A DNA stretch of 51,145 nucleotides, from assembly GCA_937875295.1 (NCBI GenBank), contig CALLXS010000013.1, forward strand, positions 1-51,145, read 5' to 3'. The notes beneath the pieces were generated by a model. It saw only the letters and a program-made list of their open reading frames with translations. It was not told where the DNA came from and did not search any database. The position numbers and the translations under genes are program-made. Shown piece by piece: positions 35,574 through 44,272 of this stretch. The first letter of the stretch is position 1. Each line of letters begins with the position of its first letter. Source of the DNA: an uncultured bacterium (lineage in GTDB: Bacteria; Bacteroidota; Ignavibacteria; Kapaibacteriales; UBA2268).

Positions 35574-36473
35574 ATGCTCAATGAATTAATTATTAAATCG
35601 ATGCCACTTATTCCGAAATCAATTATCAAAAGTGTTGCTAAGCGATATATTGCTGGTTCGTATCTCTCAGATGCAATTAGCATGACAAAGAAATTTGAGG
35701 CAAATGGTGCTATGACTACAATTGATCTTTTGGGTGAATTTGTGCAAGAAAAAGAAAAAGCACTACATGAGCGAGGAGAAATTACAAAAATAGTTGATGC
35801 AATTAAAAGCAACAATTTAAAAACATATGTTTCAATAAAACCTACTTCATTAGGACTAGGAATAGATGAAAATTTTGGTTATGAAAATATCGAATATTTA
35901 ATTAAATATGCAAGAGATAATCAGCAATTTATGCGTTTAGATATGGAAAATTCTCCTTATACTGAAAAAACTCTAAATGCCTACAGTAAGTTACGTTCTA
36001 ACGGATTAGATAATGTAGGAGTAGTTATTCAAGCATATATGAAGCGTAGCGAAAATGATTTAATTAATTTAAAAGAATTTAAACCAAATGTGCGTTTGTG
36101 TAAAGGTATTTATAAGGAGTCTGCAGAAATTGCAATCCAAGATAAACAAGCAATACGCGATAATTGGAAGAAATTATTAGCATTCCTTTTTGAAAATGGT
36201 AGTTATATTGGAATAGCAACTCATGACGATGAATTAATTAATTTTGCTTTAGATTATATTACTAAAAATAATATTTCAAGGGATCAATATGAATTCCAGA
36301 TGCTATTAGGTGTAAGAGAAACGCGAAGAGATGAAATAATTAAATTAGGCCATAAAATTAGGATATATACTCCATTCGGGGAGGATTGGTATGGCTATTC
36401 TATTCGTCGCTTAGAAGAAAATCCAGATATGGCAGGGCATATTTTTAAAGCATTTTTTGGTATTGGTAAATAG
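35574..36473 (+). CDS. Proline dehydrogenase (monofunctional)
   Basis: FAD-dependent enzyme oxidising proline to pyrroline-5-carboxylate, usually delivering electrons to the quinone pool. The 299 residues match monofunctional PRODH of Bacillus and Thermus. Visible signatures are the TTIDLLGEFV start, VSIKPTSLGLGID (catalytic Lys region), FMRLDMENSPYTEKTL, VVIQAYMKRSENDL, VRLCKGIYKE, IATHDDELI (FAD-contacting), QMLLGVRETRRDE and the diagnostic YTPFGEDWYGYSIRRLEENP. AAGGA lies before the ATG. It is preceded by a 141-bp gap and followed by a terminator. The P5C dehydrogenase gene is not in the window. Confidence 0.94.
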   Translation: MLNELIIKSMPLIPKSIIKSVAKRYIAGSYLSDAISMTKKFEANGAMTTIDLLGEFVQEKEKALHERGEITKIVDAIKSNNLKTYVSIKPTSLGLGIDENFGYENIEYLIKYARDNQQFMRLDMENSPYTEKTLNAYSKLRSNGLDNVGVVIQAYMKRSENDLINLKEFKPNVRLCKGIYKESAEIAIQDKQAIRDNWKKLLAFLFENGSYIGIATHDDELINFALDYITKNNISRDQYEFQMLLGVRETRRDEIIKLGHKIRIYTPFGEDWYGYSIRRLEENPDMAGHIFKAFFGIGK

Positions 36474-36524
36474 TTCTTTTGTTTTTTTTAAAAAAAAGCT
36501 TTTTCACTTCTTATAATTTATTCT

Positions 36525-36558
36525 TCCCTCTGTAAAATTATGCAGAGGGATTTTTTAA
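36525..36558 (+). terminator. Intrinsic terminator after proline dehydrogenase
   Basis: TCCCTCTGTA (36525-36534) pairs with TGCAGAGGGA (36541-36550), ten pairs with one T-G wobble, loop of six, followed by TTTTTT. It ends the PRODH transcript and separates it from the convergent GNAT gene. Confidence 0.88.
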
Positions 36559-36564
36559 ATTTAT

Positions 36565-37203
36565 TTAAGTAAGTTCTTTTATTCTACTTTCATCTAAATT
36601 ATACATTTGTTTATATATTGCTAATTTGATTTTATCAAGAATGAAATGGCTTAATACAATGTTATTTTGTTGATTAAGATCTTTGTTTTTGCCAATAACG
36701 GATAATAATTTCATTTCAATTTTATTATTATCAGAAAAAGAAGGCATATTGTATGCAAAATCTGGGTATTCAACGCAATTAATTTTACGATAAAATAGTA
36801 ATCTTTTGTATTCAACTGAACTAGGATCTGAATTATAAGGATTTTCTATTTCTATTATTAATATAGTATTATTTGAAATAATAGTATTTATAACTTCTTC
36901 TAAGAATAAATAACCATAATTTTTGCCACGATAATTATTATCAATTGCAAAATAATTTAATACAGTAAAATTATATTTCTCTTTTTTATCAAAATGTTGT
37001 AATGAGAACAATGTCGCAAACCCAATTAAATGCTCTTTATCATCGGAGCAATTTTGATAATAACCCAATACATTTTCACGTTTATTTTTAATTCTTTGAT
37101 GAAGCACTTCAATAGGAATTTGCTCACTTAGCGGAAAAGCTTCAGTGTATATTTTAAATACTTTAAGTAATTCATTTTCATTATTGTTAAGGAATTTTAT
37201 CAT
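36565..37203 (-). CDS. GNAT-family N-acetyltransferase
   Basis: 212-residue cytoplasmic protein. The acetyl-CoA-binding motif is recognisable as FAIDNNYRGKNYGYLFLEEV at about residues 88-107 (R-x-x-G-x-x-x form). It is preceded by the beta-4 strand and followed by the IEIENP strand and LLFYRKINC (GNAT motif B, about 134-142). The N-terminal part (KVFKIYTEAFPLSEQI) is typical of GNAT enzymes acting on small molecules or proteins. The last 50 residues form a helical extension. It follows the GH31 gene by 20 bp on the same strand and is probably expressed with it, with no obvious functional link. Substrate unknown. Confidence 0.8.
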   Translation of the reverse strand: MIKFLNNNENELLKVFKIYTEAFPLSEQIPIEVLHQRIKNKRENVLGYYQNCSDDKEHLIGFATLFSLQHFDKKEKYNFTVLNYFAIDNNYRGKNYGYLFLEEVINTIISNNTILIIEIENPYNSDPSSVEYKRLLFYRKINCVEYPDFAYNMPSFSDNNKIEMKLLSVIGKNKDLNQQNNIVLSHFILDKIKLAIYKQMYNLDESRIKELT

Positions 37204-37223
37204 ATATTCATTAATTAGAATAT

Positions 37224-39986
37224 TTATTTTTTAATAAATTTAAAATAATGCGTTTTCTCATTTATGATTAATTTTCCTATATAATTACCTAGTGGGAGTG
37301 GATTTACTTGATTATTATTTCTTAAATTGCATGTTAATATATCATTATTAATAGTGAGCTCATCTGCTGAATAATTTGATTTTAAGCTACCCTTTGAATC
37401 ATATATCAATAAATTAAGATTATTTATAAAAGGTGTACTGATTTGTAAATTGATTTCATCAATTATTGGATTAGGGAAGATGTTAATTAGATGATTATCA
37501 TAAATTTTATTGTGAATGACTTTTGAGTCAGTTGCATCTTTAATTTTACTTACTAAAATTTCGCAGTCCCCACTAATTGGATATGTAGTAAATTTTAAAG
37601 CATCAAATTCATTTTTCTTTTTAATGATTTTTGTAGATTTATTTGCCTCGATAACATTCACACCGCCATCAATAGTATCTCTTGTCATAAAGTTAATTAC
37701 ATAAACTCTATTTATAATGGAATCTTTCCATTGATTACATTTCCTATTGATTTTGAATAATATTGTAGAATCATTATTTTCAACTTGGTATGATAAAATT
37801 TCATATTGCTTGTCATTTAGCGAATTTGGATTTTTGCCGTCGTCAATATAGCAGTATGAACTAAATTTAGACACATCTTTATCATAATAATAATTTAGAA
37901 TTAGAGTATCGGTTGAATATTCCTCAGTATTCATTACTTTTTTAGCATTAGGAATGATTGCCCCAGCTCTGACAAATAAAGGCATTTCAGCAAGGGAATG
38001 ATAAATAAGAGTATCTGTATTACCTTTATATTTATTTAAATTAAAATAATCTATCCAATCTCCATTAGGGAATTTTACTTTTTTAGAATCAGTAGAATCA
38101 AATATCGGAGCTACTAAAATATCGCGACCAAAATAAAATTGTTTGCTTTCATCTTTGAATCTTTCAATATTATTTGTATTTCCAATAAAAAGAGTATCAA
38201 AAATCTCATCGCTGTAATCATAAAAATTCATAGCTCTGCATAGTGGATAACCAAGCGTAGAATTTTCATAAGCTAAAGTGTAATTATATGGCAATAAAGC
38301 ATAGCGAAGTTCAATAAATTTACGATTAATATTGACTACTGTATCATTGTATACGTATGGCAATGGAGAGGCATTTCCATTAGAATGAGTTCGCATAATA
38401 GGTGAGAATGTCCCAAATTGAAGCCACCTAGTGTATATTATTGGGTCAATATAATTTCTTCCATCGTATCCCCCAATATCAGAATTTAAATACGCTATCC
38501 CACAAACACCGAGAGATAAAATCATATCTATTTGGATGCTCATTGTAGTGAAATCATTTAAGCAATCACCAGACCAAGGAAATACAGAAAATTTTTGAAT
38601 ACCAGACCAACCAGCTCTTGAGAACAAGATATTTCTTACATTTGGTTTTATTATATTAAAATTATTTATTAGAGATTCGCACCAAATATTAGAATAAATA
38701 TTATGGATATTTAACATATGTCCATTGAAATGTATTGAGCCTGCATTATGTATTTCCGGTTCTCCTACATCGAGCCACCACCCATCTATATTTGCATCTA
38801 ACGTAATTTTATTAAATAATTTTACAAACCAATCTAATGCTTTCGGATTAGTAAAATCAACTAATGATACATCAGCAGTGAAAAACTGGTATAATGAAAT
38901 AGAACTATCTTTATCGAGGGCAAAGAAATGATTATCTACTGCATGTTTATAATTATGCGATTTTAAAGCGATATAGGGTTCAGAAATTAGCAGTTTCTTA
39001 ATTTTATTAGAATCTAATTCTTTCATTACATCATAAAAATCATTCCAATTTCCATCTTTATTTAATGTAAAATTACCCATTCCTTTTCCACCACCGAACC
39101 AACCATAATCAATTGCAAAAGCATCTACTGGAATTTTTAATTTATTAAATGATTGTGTTACTTCTCGAATTTCGCTAGTCGAGTGAAATATTTTAGATTG
39201 CATAAAACCTAATATCCAAAGTGGTGGGAGAGGTTGAAATCCTGTTAAAAATGCGATATTATTAGTAATTTTGCTTTGACCTCTGGAGCTAATTACATAA
39301 AAGCAAGGATAAATAAAATCTCCATAAAAGTGAAAATGCGAAGTGTGTTTTTTAGAATAGGTATTACCTCTCGAAGGATTATCAATAAGAAGTCCAAACT
39401 TATTGCCCCAAATATATGTAGGTGAAGTAACATGTGCATGGTCTCTTGGATATGTATATTTAAATTCTGCTACATTATATAAGCTAAAATCGTGATTACG
39501 TTTATTAAAATCGTTAGCCTGTGAGCCTAATCCATACAACGCTAAAGAAGAATCAATACTACAAGAAAAACCTTTATAATTATTAGGAGTAGAGTAAAGA
39601 ATATTTTTCATCAAAGTATCTTTGCTAATTTTATCAATGATTAGCATCGATAAATTTTCTTTTTCAATATAAATTAAAATTGAATCGCTATCAATTTCAT
39701 ATTGATTGTTAAGTTCTTTGAATTTAAAAGCATTATCGATAGTATTTGCAATTACAGCATATTTTTTGTTATCTAAAGTATCATTAGCGTATCCAGTTGT
39801 AATTTTAGCAATATCTTTCTTGCAAAATTCAATTTTGACTTGCCTTTCGCTTCCAAAAATATGCACTAATTTGCTATTATTGATAACTTTATTATTTGTA
39901 ATTTTTGAATTTTCATCACTTTTTACTTGTGAAAATGCGAAGTTAAAAAAAATAACTATGTATAATAATTTTAATATAAATTTCAT
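37224..39986 (-). CDS. Secreted GH31 alpha-glucosidase with T9SS sorting domain
   Basis: 920 residues. A signal peptide (residues 1-20) precedes an N-terminal beta domain with the YGLGSQANDFNKRNHDFSLY motif. The GH31 barrel follows: PPLWILGFMQSK (substrate pocket), VDAFAIDYGWF, the nucleophile region DGWWLDVGEPEIHN (Asp of the WxD motif), LFSRAGWSGIQKFSVFPWSGDCLNDF (acid/base Asp of W-x-GD), and PIMRTHSNG. C-terminal beta domains precede a type A T9SS sorting domain (INIFPNPIIDEINLQIS, then PLGNYIGKLII and HYFKFIKK). It would hydrolyse alpha-glucans or alpha-glucosides outside the cell. The nucleophile motif reads LDVGEPE rather than the usual DMNEP. It is driven by a good promoter (40089-40119). 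Confidence 0.92.
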   Translation of the reverse strand: MKFILKLLYIVIFFNFAFSQVKSDENSKITNNKVINNSKLVHIFGSERQVKIEFCKKDIAKITTGYANDTLDNKKYAVIANTIDNAFKFKELNNQYEIDSDSILIYIEKENLSMLIIDKISKDTLMKNILYSTPNNYKGFSCSIDSSLALYGLGSQANDFNKRNHDFSLYNVAEFKYTYPRDHAHVTSPTYIWGNKFGLLIDNPSRGNTYSKKHTSHFHFYGDFIYPCFYVISSRGQSKITNNIAFLTGFQPLPPLWILGFMQSKIFHSTSEIREVTQSFNKLKIPVDAFAIDYGWFGGGKGMGNFTLNKDGNWNDFYDVMKELDSNKIKKLLISEPYIALKSHNYKHAVDNHFFALDKDSSISLYQFFTADVSLVDFTNPKALDWFVKLFNKITLDANIDGWWLDVGEPEIHNAGSIHFNGHMLNIHNIYSNIWCESLINNFNIIKPNVRNILFSRAGWSGIQKFSVFPWSGDCLNDFTTMSIQIDMILSLGVCGIAYLNSDIGGYDGRNYIDPIIYTRWLQFGTFSPIMRTHSNGNASPLPYVYNDTVVNINRKFIELRYALLPYNYTLAYENSTLGYPLCRAMNFYDYSDEIFDTLFIGNTNNIERFKDESKQFYFGRDILVAPIFDSTDSKKVKFPNGDWIDYFNLNKYKGNTDTLIYHSLAEMPLFVRAGAIIPNAKKVMNTEEYSTDTLILNYYYDKDVSKFSSYCYIDDGKNPNSLNDKQYEILSYQVENNDSTILFKINRKCNQWKDSIINRVYVINFMTRDTIDGGVNVIEANKSTKIIKKKNEFDALKFTTYPISGDCEILVSKIKDATDSKVIHNKIYDNHLINIFPNPIIDEINLQISTPFINNLNLLIYDSKGSLKSNYSADELTINNDILTCNLRNNNQVNPLPLGNYIGKLIINEKTHYFKFIKK

Positions 39987-40323
39987 TGTTTAATTAATGT
40001 TAAGTAATATTATTATTGCGTTCAACGAAAAAAACTATTTTTATGTTAAATGTATCGTGTATAATAAAATTAAGTAGAAACTATTCTTCAAAATTAAAAA
40101 AAAAATCAATAGTATCAAAATAGTAAGAAAATATTAAAAATAAATATAATTATTGAAACAAATATTTCACATATTTCGTTTTCAATAAAATAGATTAATT
40201 TCAATGAAATAATTTTTTAGAATAATTTAAAGGTTATAGAAATAAAATTATATTATTATAGAAAAAATTTGTAATTTTATTTTTTGCTATTTTAATTTTT
40301 AAAATAAAATAAAATTTATAAAG
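39987..40323. other. 337-bp AT-rich divergent intergenic region
   Basis: Separates the minus-strand GH31 gene from the plus-strand 140-residue gene. It holds the GH31 promoter described separately, several long A- and T-runs, and no open frame, RNA gene or strong hairpin that I can recognise. The plus-strand gene has only weak TAATTTT-like sequences before it. Confidence 0.8.
40089..40119 (-). promoter_or_regulatory. GH31 gene promoter, Bacteroidota type
   Basis: On the minus strand TTTG (40119-40116), a 19-bp spacer, then TAATTTTG (40096-40089). Both boxes and the spacing fit the Bacteroidota consensus. The start codon lies about 100 bp downstream, leaving a leader in which I see no further element. 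Confidence 0.55.
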
Positions 40324-40746
40324 ATGAATCCACTCGATATTGAAAAGATTGAAGCAATACTTGGCACTGCATATTCAAAATTGAATAATACATTTTCTTG
40401 GATGATAGATAAAGTCGATACAAAAGATAAATTGTTACTTACAATTTATAATGATGTTAAAATTGACGGCACCTCTGATGCTATTTCATTAATTTCAGCG
40501 CAGAACAATCAAGGATATTTTGAATTGCATAATTGCAATAAATATTTTTTATTTGAGCCAGATGAAATTATTTTCCTTAACATTAGCGAAAATAGTATTT
40601 CAAGTCTTGTTGTGAGCGCAAGTGGTAATTTATCAGTATTTTCTAATATTAATAGAAAGATACTTCAGAAGGATATTACTACTTTAGATTCATCTCTTTT
40701 AATGTCTGCAATGCAACTTTCTATTACAGAAGAAGCAATAGATTAA
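40324..40746 (+). CDS. Small hypothetical protein
   Basis: 140 residues, no signal peptide or membrane helix, so probably cytoplasmic. The N-terminus (DIEKIEAILGTAYSKLNNTF) is helical. The middle looks like alternating strands (LLLTIYNDVKIDG, GYFELHNCNKYFLFEP, IIFLNISENSISSLVVSASG), followed by a helical tail (LDSSLLMSAMQLSIT). I do not recognise a family. It is a single gene whose stop is only 3 bp from the stop of the convergent outer-membrane gene. Confidence 0.65.
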   Translation: MNPLDIEKIEAILGTAYSKLNNTFSWMIDKVDTKDKLLLTIYNDVKIDGTSDAISLISAQNNQGYFELHNCNKYFLFEPDEIIFLNISENSISSLVVSASGNLSVFSNINRKILQKDITTLDSSLLMSAMQLSITEEAID

Positions 40747-40749
40747 TTA

Positions 40750-41466
40750 TTAAAGTGGCATTTTTGCAGTAAGCTCTAAAAATATTCCACCAAAGTTTGT
40801 AATCGGTTTATTTCTTACTGAAGCTAGCCCATCGCCACCAAATGGAATATAAAGATATTTCATTCCAAAAGTAATAAAAGTAGACCCTGACATTATATCG
40901 ACACCTACTCCACCATATCCAACTGGCTTAAAGTAGTTTTTAGCTTTAGAGAAGGCTTTGAAAAATTCTATATCATAAGGAGTAGCTAAAATCCAACTTA
41001 TTCCACTTCCTGCTTCAATAAAAGGACGTAGTTTATTTGTCAAAGTAGAGGAGAAAAGCCTATATTTGATTCCAAGCATTAGGGGAGCAAAATAAATTCG
41101 ATTTATTTTATTTGGCACTCTATAATCCATATAATTATAATCCCATATTTCAAATTCATCTGAGTTATGAGCTCCACTTATAAGTAACTGTGCATTAATA
41201 CTAAAAGCACGAGACAGAGAATATTGATAGCTGGCACCTAATCCTAATCCATGATCACTAAAGGCAATATTAATACCGACATAGTTAGTTTTTTCATTTT
41301 CAAATGAAATATTTTGATATAAATCAATTGATGGAGAGAATATTATTGAAGTGTCCTTATCAGATGGTATGCCGGGAGAAGTGATTTGCGAAAAAGCTAC
41401 AAGCCGGCTTATAATAAAAAAGAAAATTACAAATGAGAAAATATATTTGTTTTTATTAATATTCAT
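40750..41466 (-). CDS. Outer-membrane beta-barrel protein (OmpA/opacity-like)
   Basis: 238 residues with a signal peptide (about 8-26). The mature part has the strand pattern of an eight-stranded barrel: YVGINIAFSDHGLGLGASYQ, SRAFSINAQLLISG, YFAPLMLGIKYRL, KLRPFIEAGSGISWI, VGYGGVGVDIMSG and TFITFGMKYLYIPFG. It ends FLELTAKMPL. The 'LRPFIEAGSGISW' segment is characteristic of outer-membrane beta-barrel (OMP_b-brl) families. No periplasmic domain follows. Function unknown. It is a single gene. Confidence 0.7.
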   Translation of the reverse strand: MNINKNKYIFSFVIFFFIISRLVAFSQITSPGIPSDKDTSIIFSPSIDLYQNISFENEKTNYVGINIAFSDHGLGLGASYQYSLSRAFSINAQLLISGAHNSDEFEIWDYNYMDYRVPNKINRIYFAPLMLGIKYRLFSSTLTNKLRPFIEAGSGISWILATPYDIEFFKAFSKAKNYFKPVGYGGVGVDIMSGSTFITFGMKYLYIPFGGDGLASVRNKPITNFGGIFLELTAKMPL

Positions 41467-41561
41467 TGAATTTTTAATTTTGTGAAATAAATTCTTTACA
41501 ATAATAATAATACGTTTTAATATAATTATATTTTTAATTTTTATAAAAAATTATTTTTCTT

Positions 41562-41569
41562 TAATTTTG
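41562..41569 (+). promoter_or_regulatory. Possible -7 element upstream of the Nif3-like gene
   Basis: TAATTTTG, 89 bp before the ATG at 41658, matches TAnnTTTG. The expected -33 position is T-rich without a clear TTTG. It could drive the Nif3/zinc-ribbon/rnpB cluster. Confidence 0.35.
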
Positions 41570-41657
41570 TATTCTGTAACTTTTTATAAATATTGAAATT
41601 ACAAAAATATAAATTAAATATCTTATTAACGATAGACATTTAATATAAATAATTATA

Positions 41658-42446
41658 ATGAAAATATTAGAATTAATTAAATTGTTAGAACAAGAATTCC
41701 CTTTAAATTCAGCCGTTGATTGTGATAGAATTGGTCTACAAATACAAAGTACAAATCCGGAAATAAAAAAAATACATATTTTGTATGAATTAAATTCTGA
41801 TACAATTAATGAAGCAATTAAATTAAACTCAGATTTAATTATTTCATTTCATCCATTAATTTATTCACCATTGCAATCGATTGTGGAGTCTGATAGAGTG
41901 GGAAGGTTGTCTTCAGAAATAATTCGTAATAATATGTCGTTATATGTGATTCATACTAATTTCGATACTTATAAAAATGGTACAAATGTTCTTTTTGCAA
42001 ATAATTTGGATTTAGAAATAGAATCATATTTATTACCCAACGAAAAATATACTGATAGAGGAATGGGAATTATTGCCAGAGGAAAAGAAAAAGAATTATT
42101 TGCTGAGGAATTATTGCAAAGAGTAAAAAAAATATGTAATTCTCCGGTAAAGATTAGCAAATTTGATAAATCAAAAAAATGCAAAAAGATAGCAATTATT
42201 TGCGGTAGTGGTTCGTCTTATATTTCTGAAGCAATTGAGCAAAATTGCGATACAATTATTACTGCAGATTGCTCATATCATAAATTCCACGAAGCTGAAG
42301 GAAAAATTATGATTATAGACCCTGGCCACAATGAAATGGAGAAGTTCGTTGCAAAGGGTTTGTTTAGTGCTATAAAAAAATTAATAAATGAAAATATTGC
42401 GATCACTTACTCTGAAATAAATACTAATCCAATTTTTTATTTATAG
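41658..42446 (+). CDS. Nif3-like dinuclear metal-binding protein
   Basis: 262 residues of the NIF3/YbgI family, which form toroidal hexamers with two metal ions; in vivo function unsettled (GTP cyclohydrolase I type 2 has been a database label). Family motifs are visible: DCDRIGLQI, ISFHPLIYSPLQSI (metal His), VIHTNFDTYKNGTNVLFANN (His and Asp ligands), ICGSGSSYISEAIEQ, DTIITADCSYHKFHEAE and IDPGHNEMEKF (His and Glu ligands). The first metal motif has a single His-Pro where many members have HHP. The zinc-ribbon gene follows 48 bp downstream and then rnpB, a grouping also seen in other bacteria. Confidence 0.9.
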   Translation: MKILELIKLLEQEFPLNSAVDCDRIGLQIQSTNPEIKKIHILYELNSDTINEAIKLNSDLIISFHPLIYSPLQSIVESDRVGRLSSEIIRNNMSLYVIHTNFDTYKNGTNVLFANNLDLEIESYLLPNEKYTDRGMGIIARGKEKELFAEELLQRVKKICNSPVKISKFDKSKKCKKIAIICGSGSSYISEAIEQNCDTIITADCSYHKFHEAEGKIMIIDPGHNEMEKFVAKGLFSAIKKLINENIAITYSEINTNPIFYL

Positions 42447-42494
42447 ATTTAAATGAGATAATAAATTAAATTTACATATATATGGGCAAAATAG

Positions 42495-43238
42495 ATGAAA
42501 TCTGAACTACAATTCTTAGCAGAACTATCATTAATTGATATTAAATTAGATGAACTTCAAGAAGATTGCGGGGATTTACCTAATAAAATCAAATCTTTAG
42601 AAAGAAAATATAATGAAGCTGTTGCTAAAGTAAATGAAACTCAACAAATTTTAAGCGATATAAAAAAATTTAAAGTTGATTCCAAGCTCACATTGCAAGC
42701 TCTAAAAGAAAAAGAAGAGAAATTAGCTGCTAAGCAATTTAATGTAAAGAATAATAAAGAATTTGATGCTTATACTAAAGAAATAGATTTTACTCGAAGT
42801 GAATTCGTTAGATTGACTGATGAGCTTAGAATGGCCGGTGTGAAAGAAGAAAATTTAACTAATATGATAGAATCTCAAAATAATGATTCTGCTGAAGCTA
42901 AAACGGAATTAGATTCTGTACAAAAAGAACTTGACGAAGTGGCTTCAGATCAAAATGAAGAACTTTTAAAACTAAAATCTATTCGTAAGAAAATAATAAC
43001 AAATATTTCTCACGATACTAATACTGAATATACTAGAATCCGTACACTTCATCACGATGCTGTGATGCCTGTAAGGAAAAATAGCTGTTCAGGATGCTAT
43101 AGCACAATTCCAGCACAAAAAAATGTAGAATTAAGAAATAATTTAGATTCAATTTTCTATTGTGAAAATTGTGGTAGAATAATTTATACAGATGAATTAG
43201 TAATTGATAAAGAAATATTAGATTTAATCAAATATTAA
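42495..43238 (+). CDS. Coiled-coil protein with C4-type zinc ribbon (CT398-like)
   Basis: 247 residues. Residues about 15-175 form a long antiparallel coiled coil (KSLERKYNEAVAKVNETQ, LAAKQFNVKNNKEFDAYTKE, FTRSEFVRLTDELRMAG). The C-terminal zinc ribbon has PVRKNSCSGCYSTIPAQ and IFYCENCGRIIY, two CxxC pairs separated by about 24 residues. The KQFNVKNNKEFDAYTKEI segment is the most conserved part of this family. The relatives are of unknown function, possibly linked to secretion or nucleic acids. It sits between the Nif3-like gene and rnpB. Confidence 0.88.
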   Translation: MKSELQFLAELSLIDIKLDELQEDCGDLPNKIKSLERKYNEAVAKVNETQQILSDIKKFKVDSKLTLQALKEKEEKLAAKQFNVKNNKEFDAYTKEIDFTRSEFVRLTDELRMAGVKEENLTNMIESQNNDSAEAKTELDSVQKELDEVASDQNEELLKLKSIRKKIITNISHDTNTEYTRIRTLHHDAVMPVRKNSCSGCYSTIPAQKNVELRNNLDSIFYCENCGRIIYTDELVIDKEILDLIKY

Positions 43239-43257
43239 CAATAATATTAAATAAAAA

Positions 43258-43702
43258 TGGGGAAAACGGGCAATTGCAGGATATTTTAAAATATAATGAG
43301 GAAAGTCCGAACTCCATAGGATAGAGTGCTTCGTAACGCGATGGCAATAATAATTACAAAGATATTTTCATTAATGAATTATCTTTATATTAAAATTGAC
43401 GGAAAGTGCAACAGAAATTATACCGCTTAATTTGCTAAAAATTAAGTAAGGGTGAAATGGCGAGGTAAGAGCTCACCGATTATAATGGTAACATTATAAT
43501 AAATGCAAACCCCACTCGGAGCAAAACCAAATATAAGGTCATTAAGGATATAAATTATTTTATCCTTTGTAGAGCGATCCGTTCAAATTCGCAAAGAATA
43601 TGTCCTTGGGTAGGTTGCTTGAGGATGCAGGTAACTGCATTCGTAGATTAATAATTGCCCTGAGAATTTTTTCTCAGACAGAATTCGGCTTATAGTTTTC
43701 TT
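43258..43702 (+). ncRNA. rnpB: RNase P RNA (type A)
   Basis: Catalytic RNA that removes tRNA 5' leaders. The conserved regions appear in order: GAGGAAAGTCCGAACTCC (43298-43315), ACAGAAATTATACCGC (43411-43426), then the GGTGAAA...GAGGTAAGAGCTCACCG block (about 43450-43480) and AAACCCCACT (about 43507). The terminal ACAGAATTCGGCTTAT is at 43678-43693. P1 pairs GAAAAC (43262-43267) with GTTTTC (43695-43700), and P2 pairs GGGCAATT (43268-43275) with AATTGCCC (43653-43660). A 6-7 bp hairpin (TGAGAA/TTCTCA, 43661-43676) fits a P19 helix. P3 is very short. Ends are set by P1 and approximate to a few bases. Confidence 0.95.
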
Positions 43703-43889
43703 CATTTTATTTAATAAATTTCCATAAATTTCAACCGCTTAGAGCAAAATTAAATATTTCATAAAGTTCAATTTTCCACAATTTTGAATTTTTAAGTATA
43801 TTTAATTAAAATAATTCCATTTTTAACCGATATTACTCCTTATTAAGAATATTACATATAATTTAAATTTATAATTAAGGACTAAAATA

Positions 43890-44189
43890 ATGAAATTACC
43901 TGAAGATCCATTGTTACTTGAGCTTTTTCCAGAATTTATTGATGGTTGGATCGTTGATTTAGATGAACAATTTTTGCCTGCATATAATAATAAAAATGCA
44001 CAAGATGTATATAGAGTAGGTCATACATTAAAAGGTACATGTTTTCAATTTGGAATAGATGAAATTGCTCAAATGGGAATTAGTATGATGGAAGCAACTA
44101 AAAAAGAAGATTGGGTGGAGATTTATAAATTATATTTGAAAATCAAAGGAAATTTTGCATCAATTAAAAAAGAATTAGATTCTCAATAG
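43890..44189 (+). CDS. Histidine phosphotransfer (Hpt) domain protein
   Basis: 99-residue, all-helical stand-alone Hpt protein. His45 in VGHTLKGTCFQFGIDEIAQMG is the expected phosphorylation site (H-x-x-K-G-x-x motif). It carries phosphate between a hybrid kinase and response regulators. No kinase or regulator gene is adjacent, so partners lie elsewhere; the CheY proteins encoded at 23142-23986 are possible acceptors, but that is speculation. It follows a 187-bp gap after rnpB without recognisable features and is closed by a strong terminator. Confidence 0.88.
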   Translation: MKLPEDPLLLELFPEFIDGWIVDLDEQFLPAYNNKNAQDVYRVGHTLKGTCFQFGIDEIAQMGISMMEATKKEDWVEIYKLYLKIKGNFASIKKELDSQ

Positions 44190-44214
44190 TTTTAAAAATA
44201 ACTTAAAATTAAAA

Positions 44215-44258
44215 AAAGTAAGGTATCAATTTAAAAGATACCTTACTTTTATTTTAAC
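44215..44258. terminator. Bidirectional terminator between the Hpt gene and rfbC
   Basis: AAAAGTAAGGTATC (44215-44228) pairs perfectly with GATACCTTACTTTT (44238-44251), a 14-bp stem with a 9-nt loop, with A- and T-runs on the outer flanks. It serves both convergent genes. Confidence 0.92.
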
Positions 44259-44272
44259 TAATTCATTTTATT

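Noticed and set aside
39987..40323. CRISPR array or tRNA gene in the largest gene-free stretch
   Set aside because: No regularly spaced repeats, no cloverleaf and no GTTC-type T-loop; only AT-rich DNA with a promoter.
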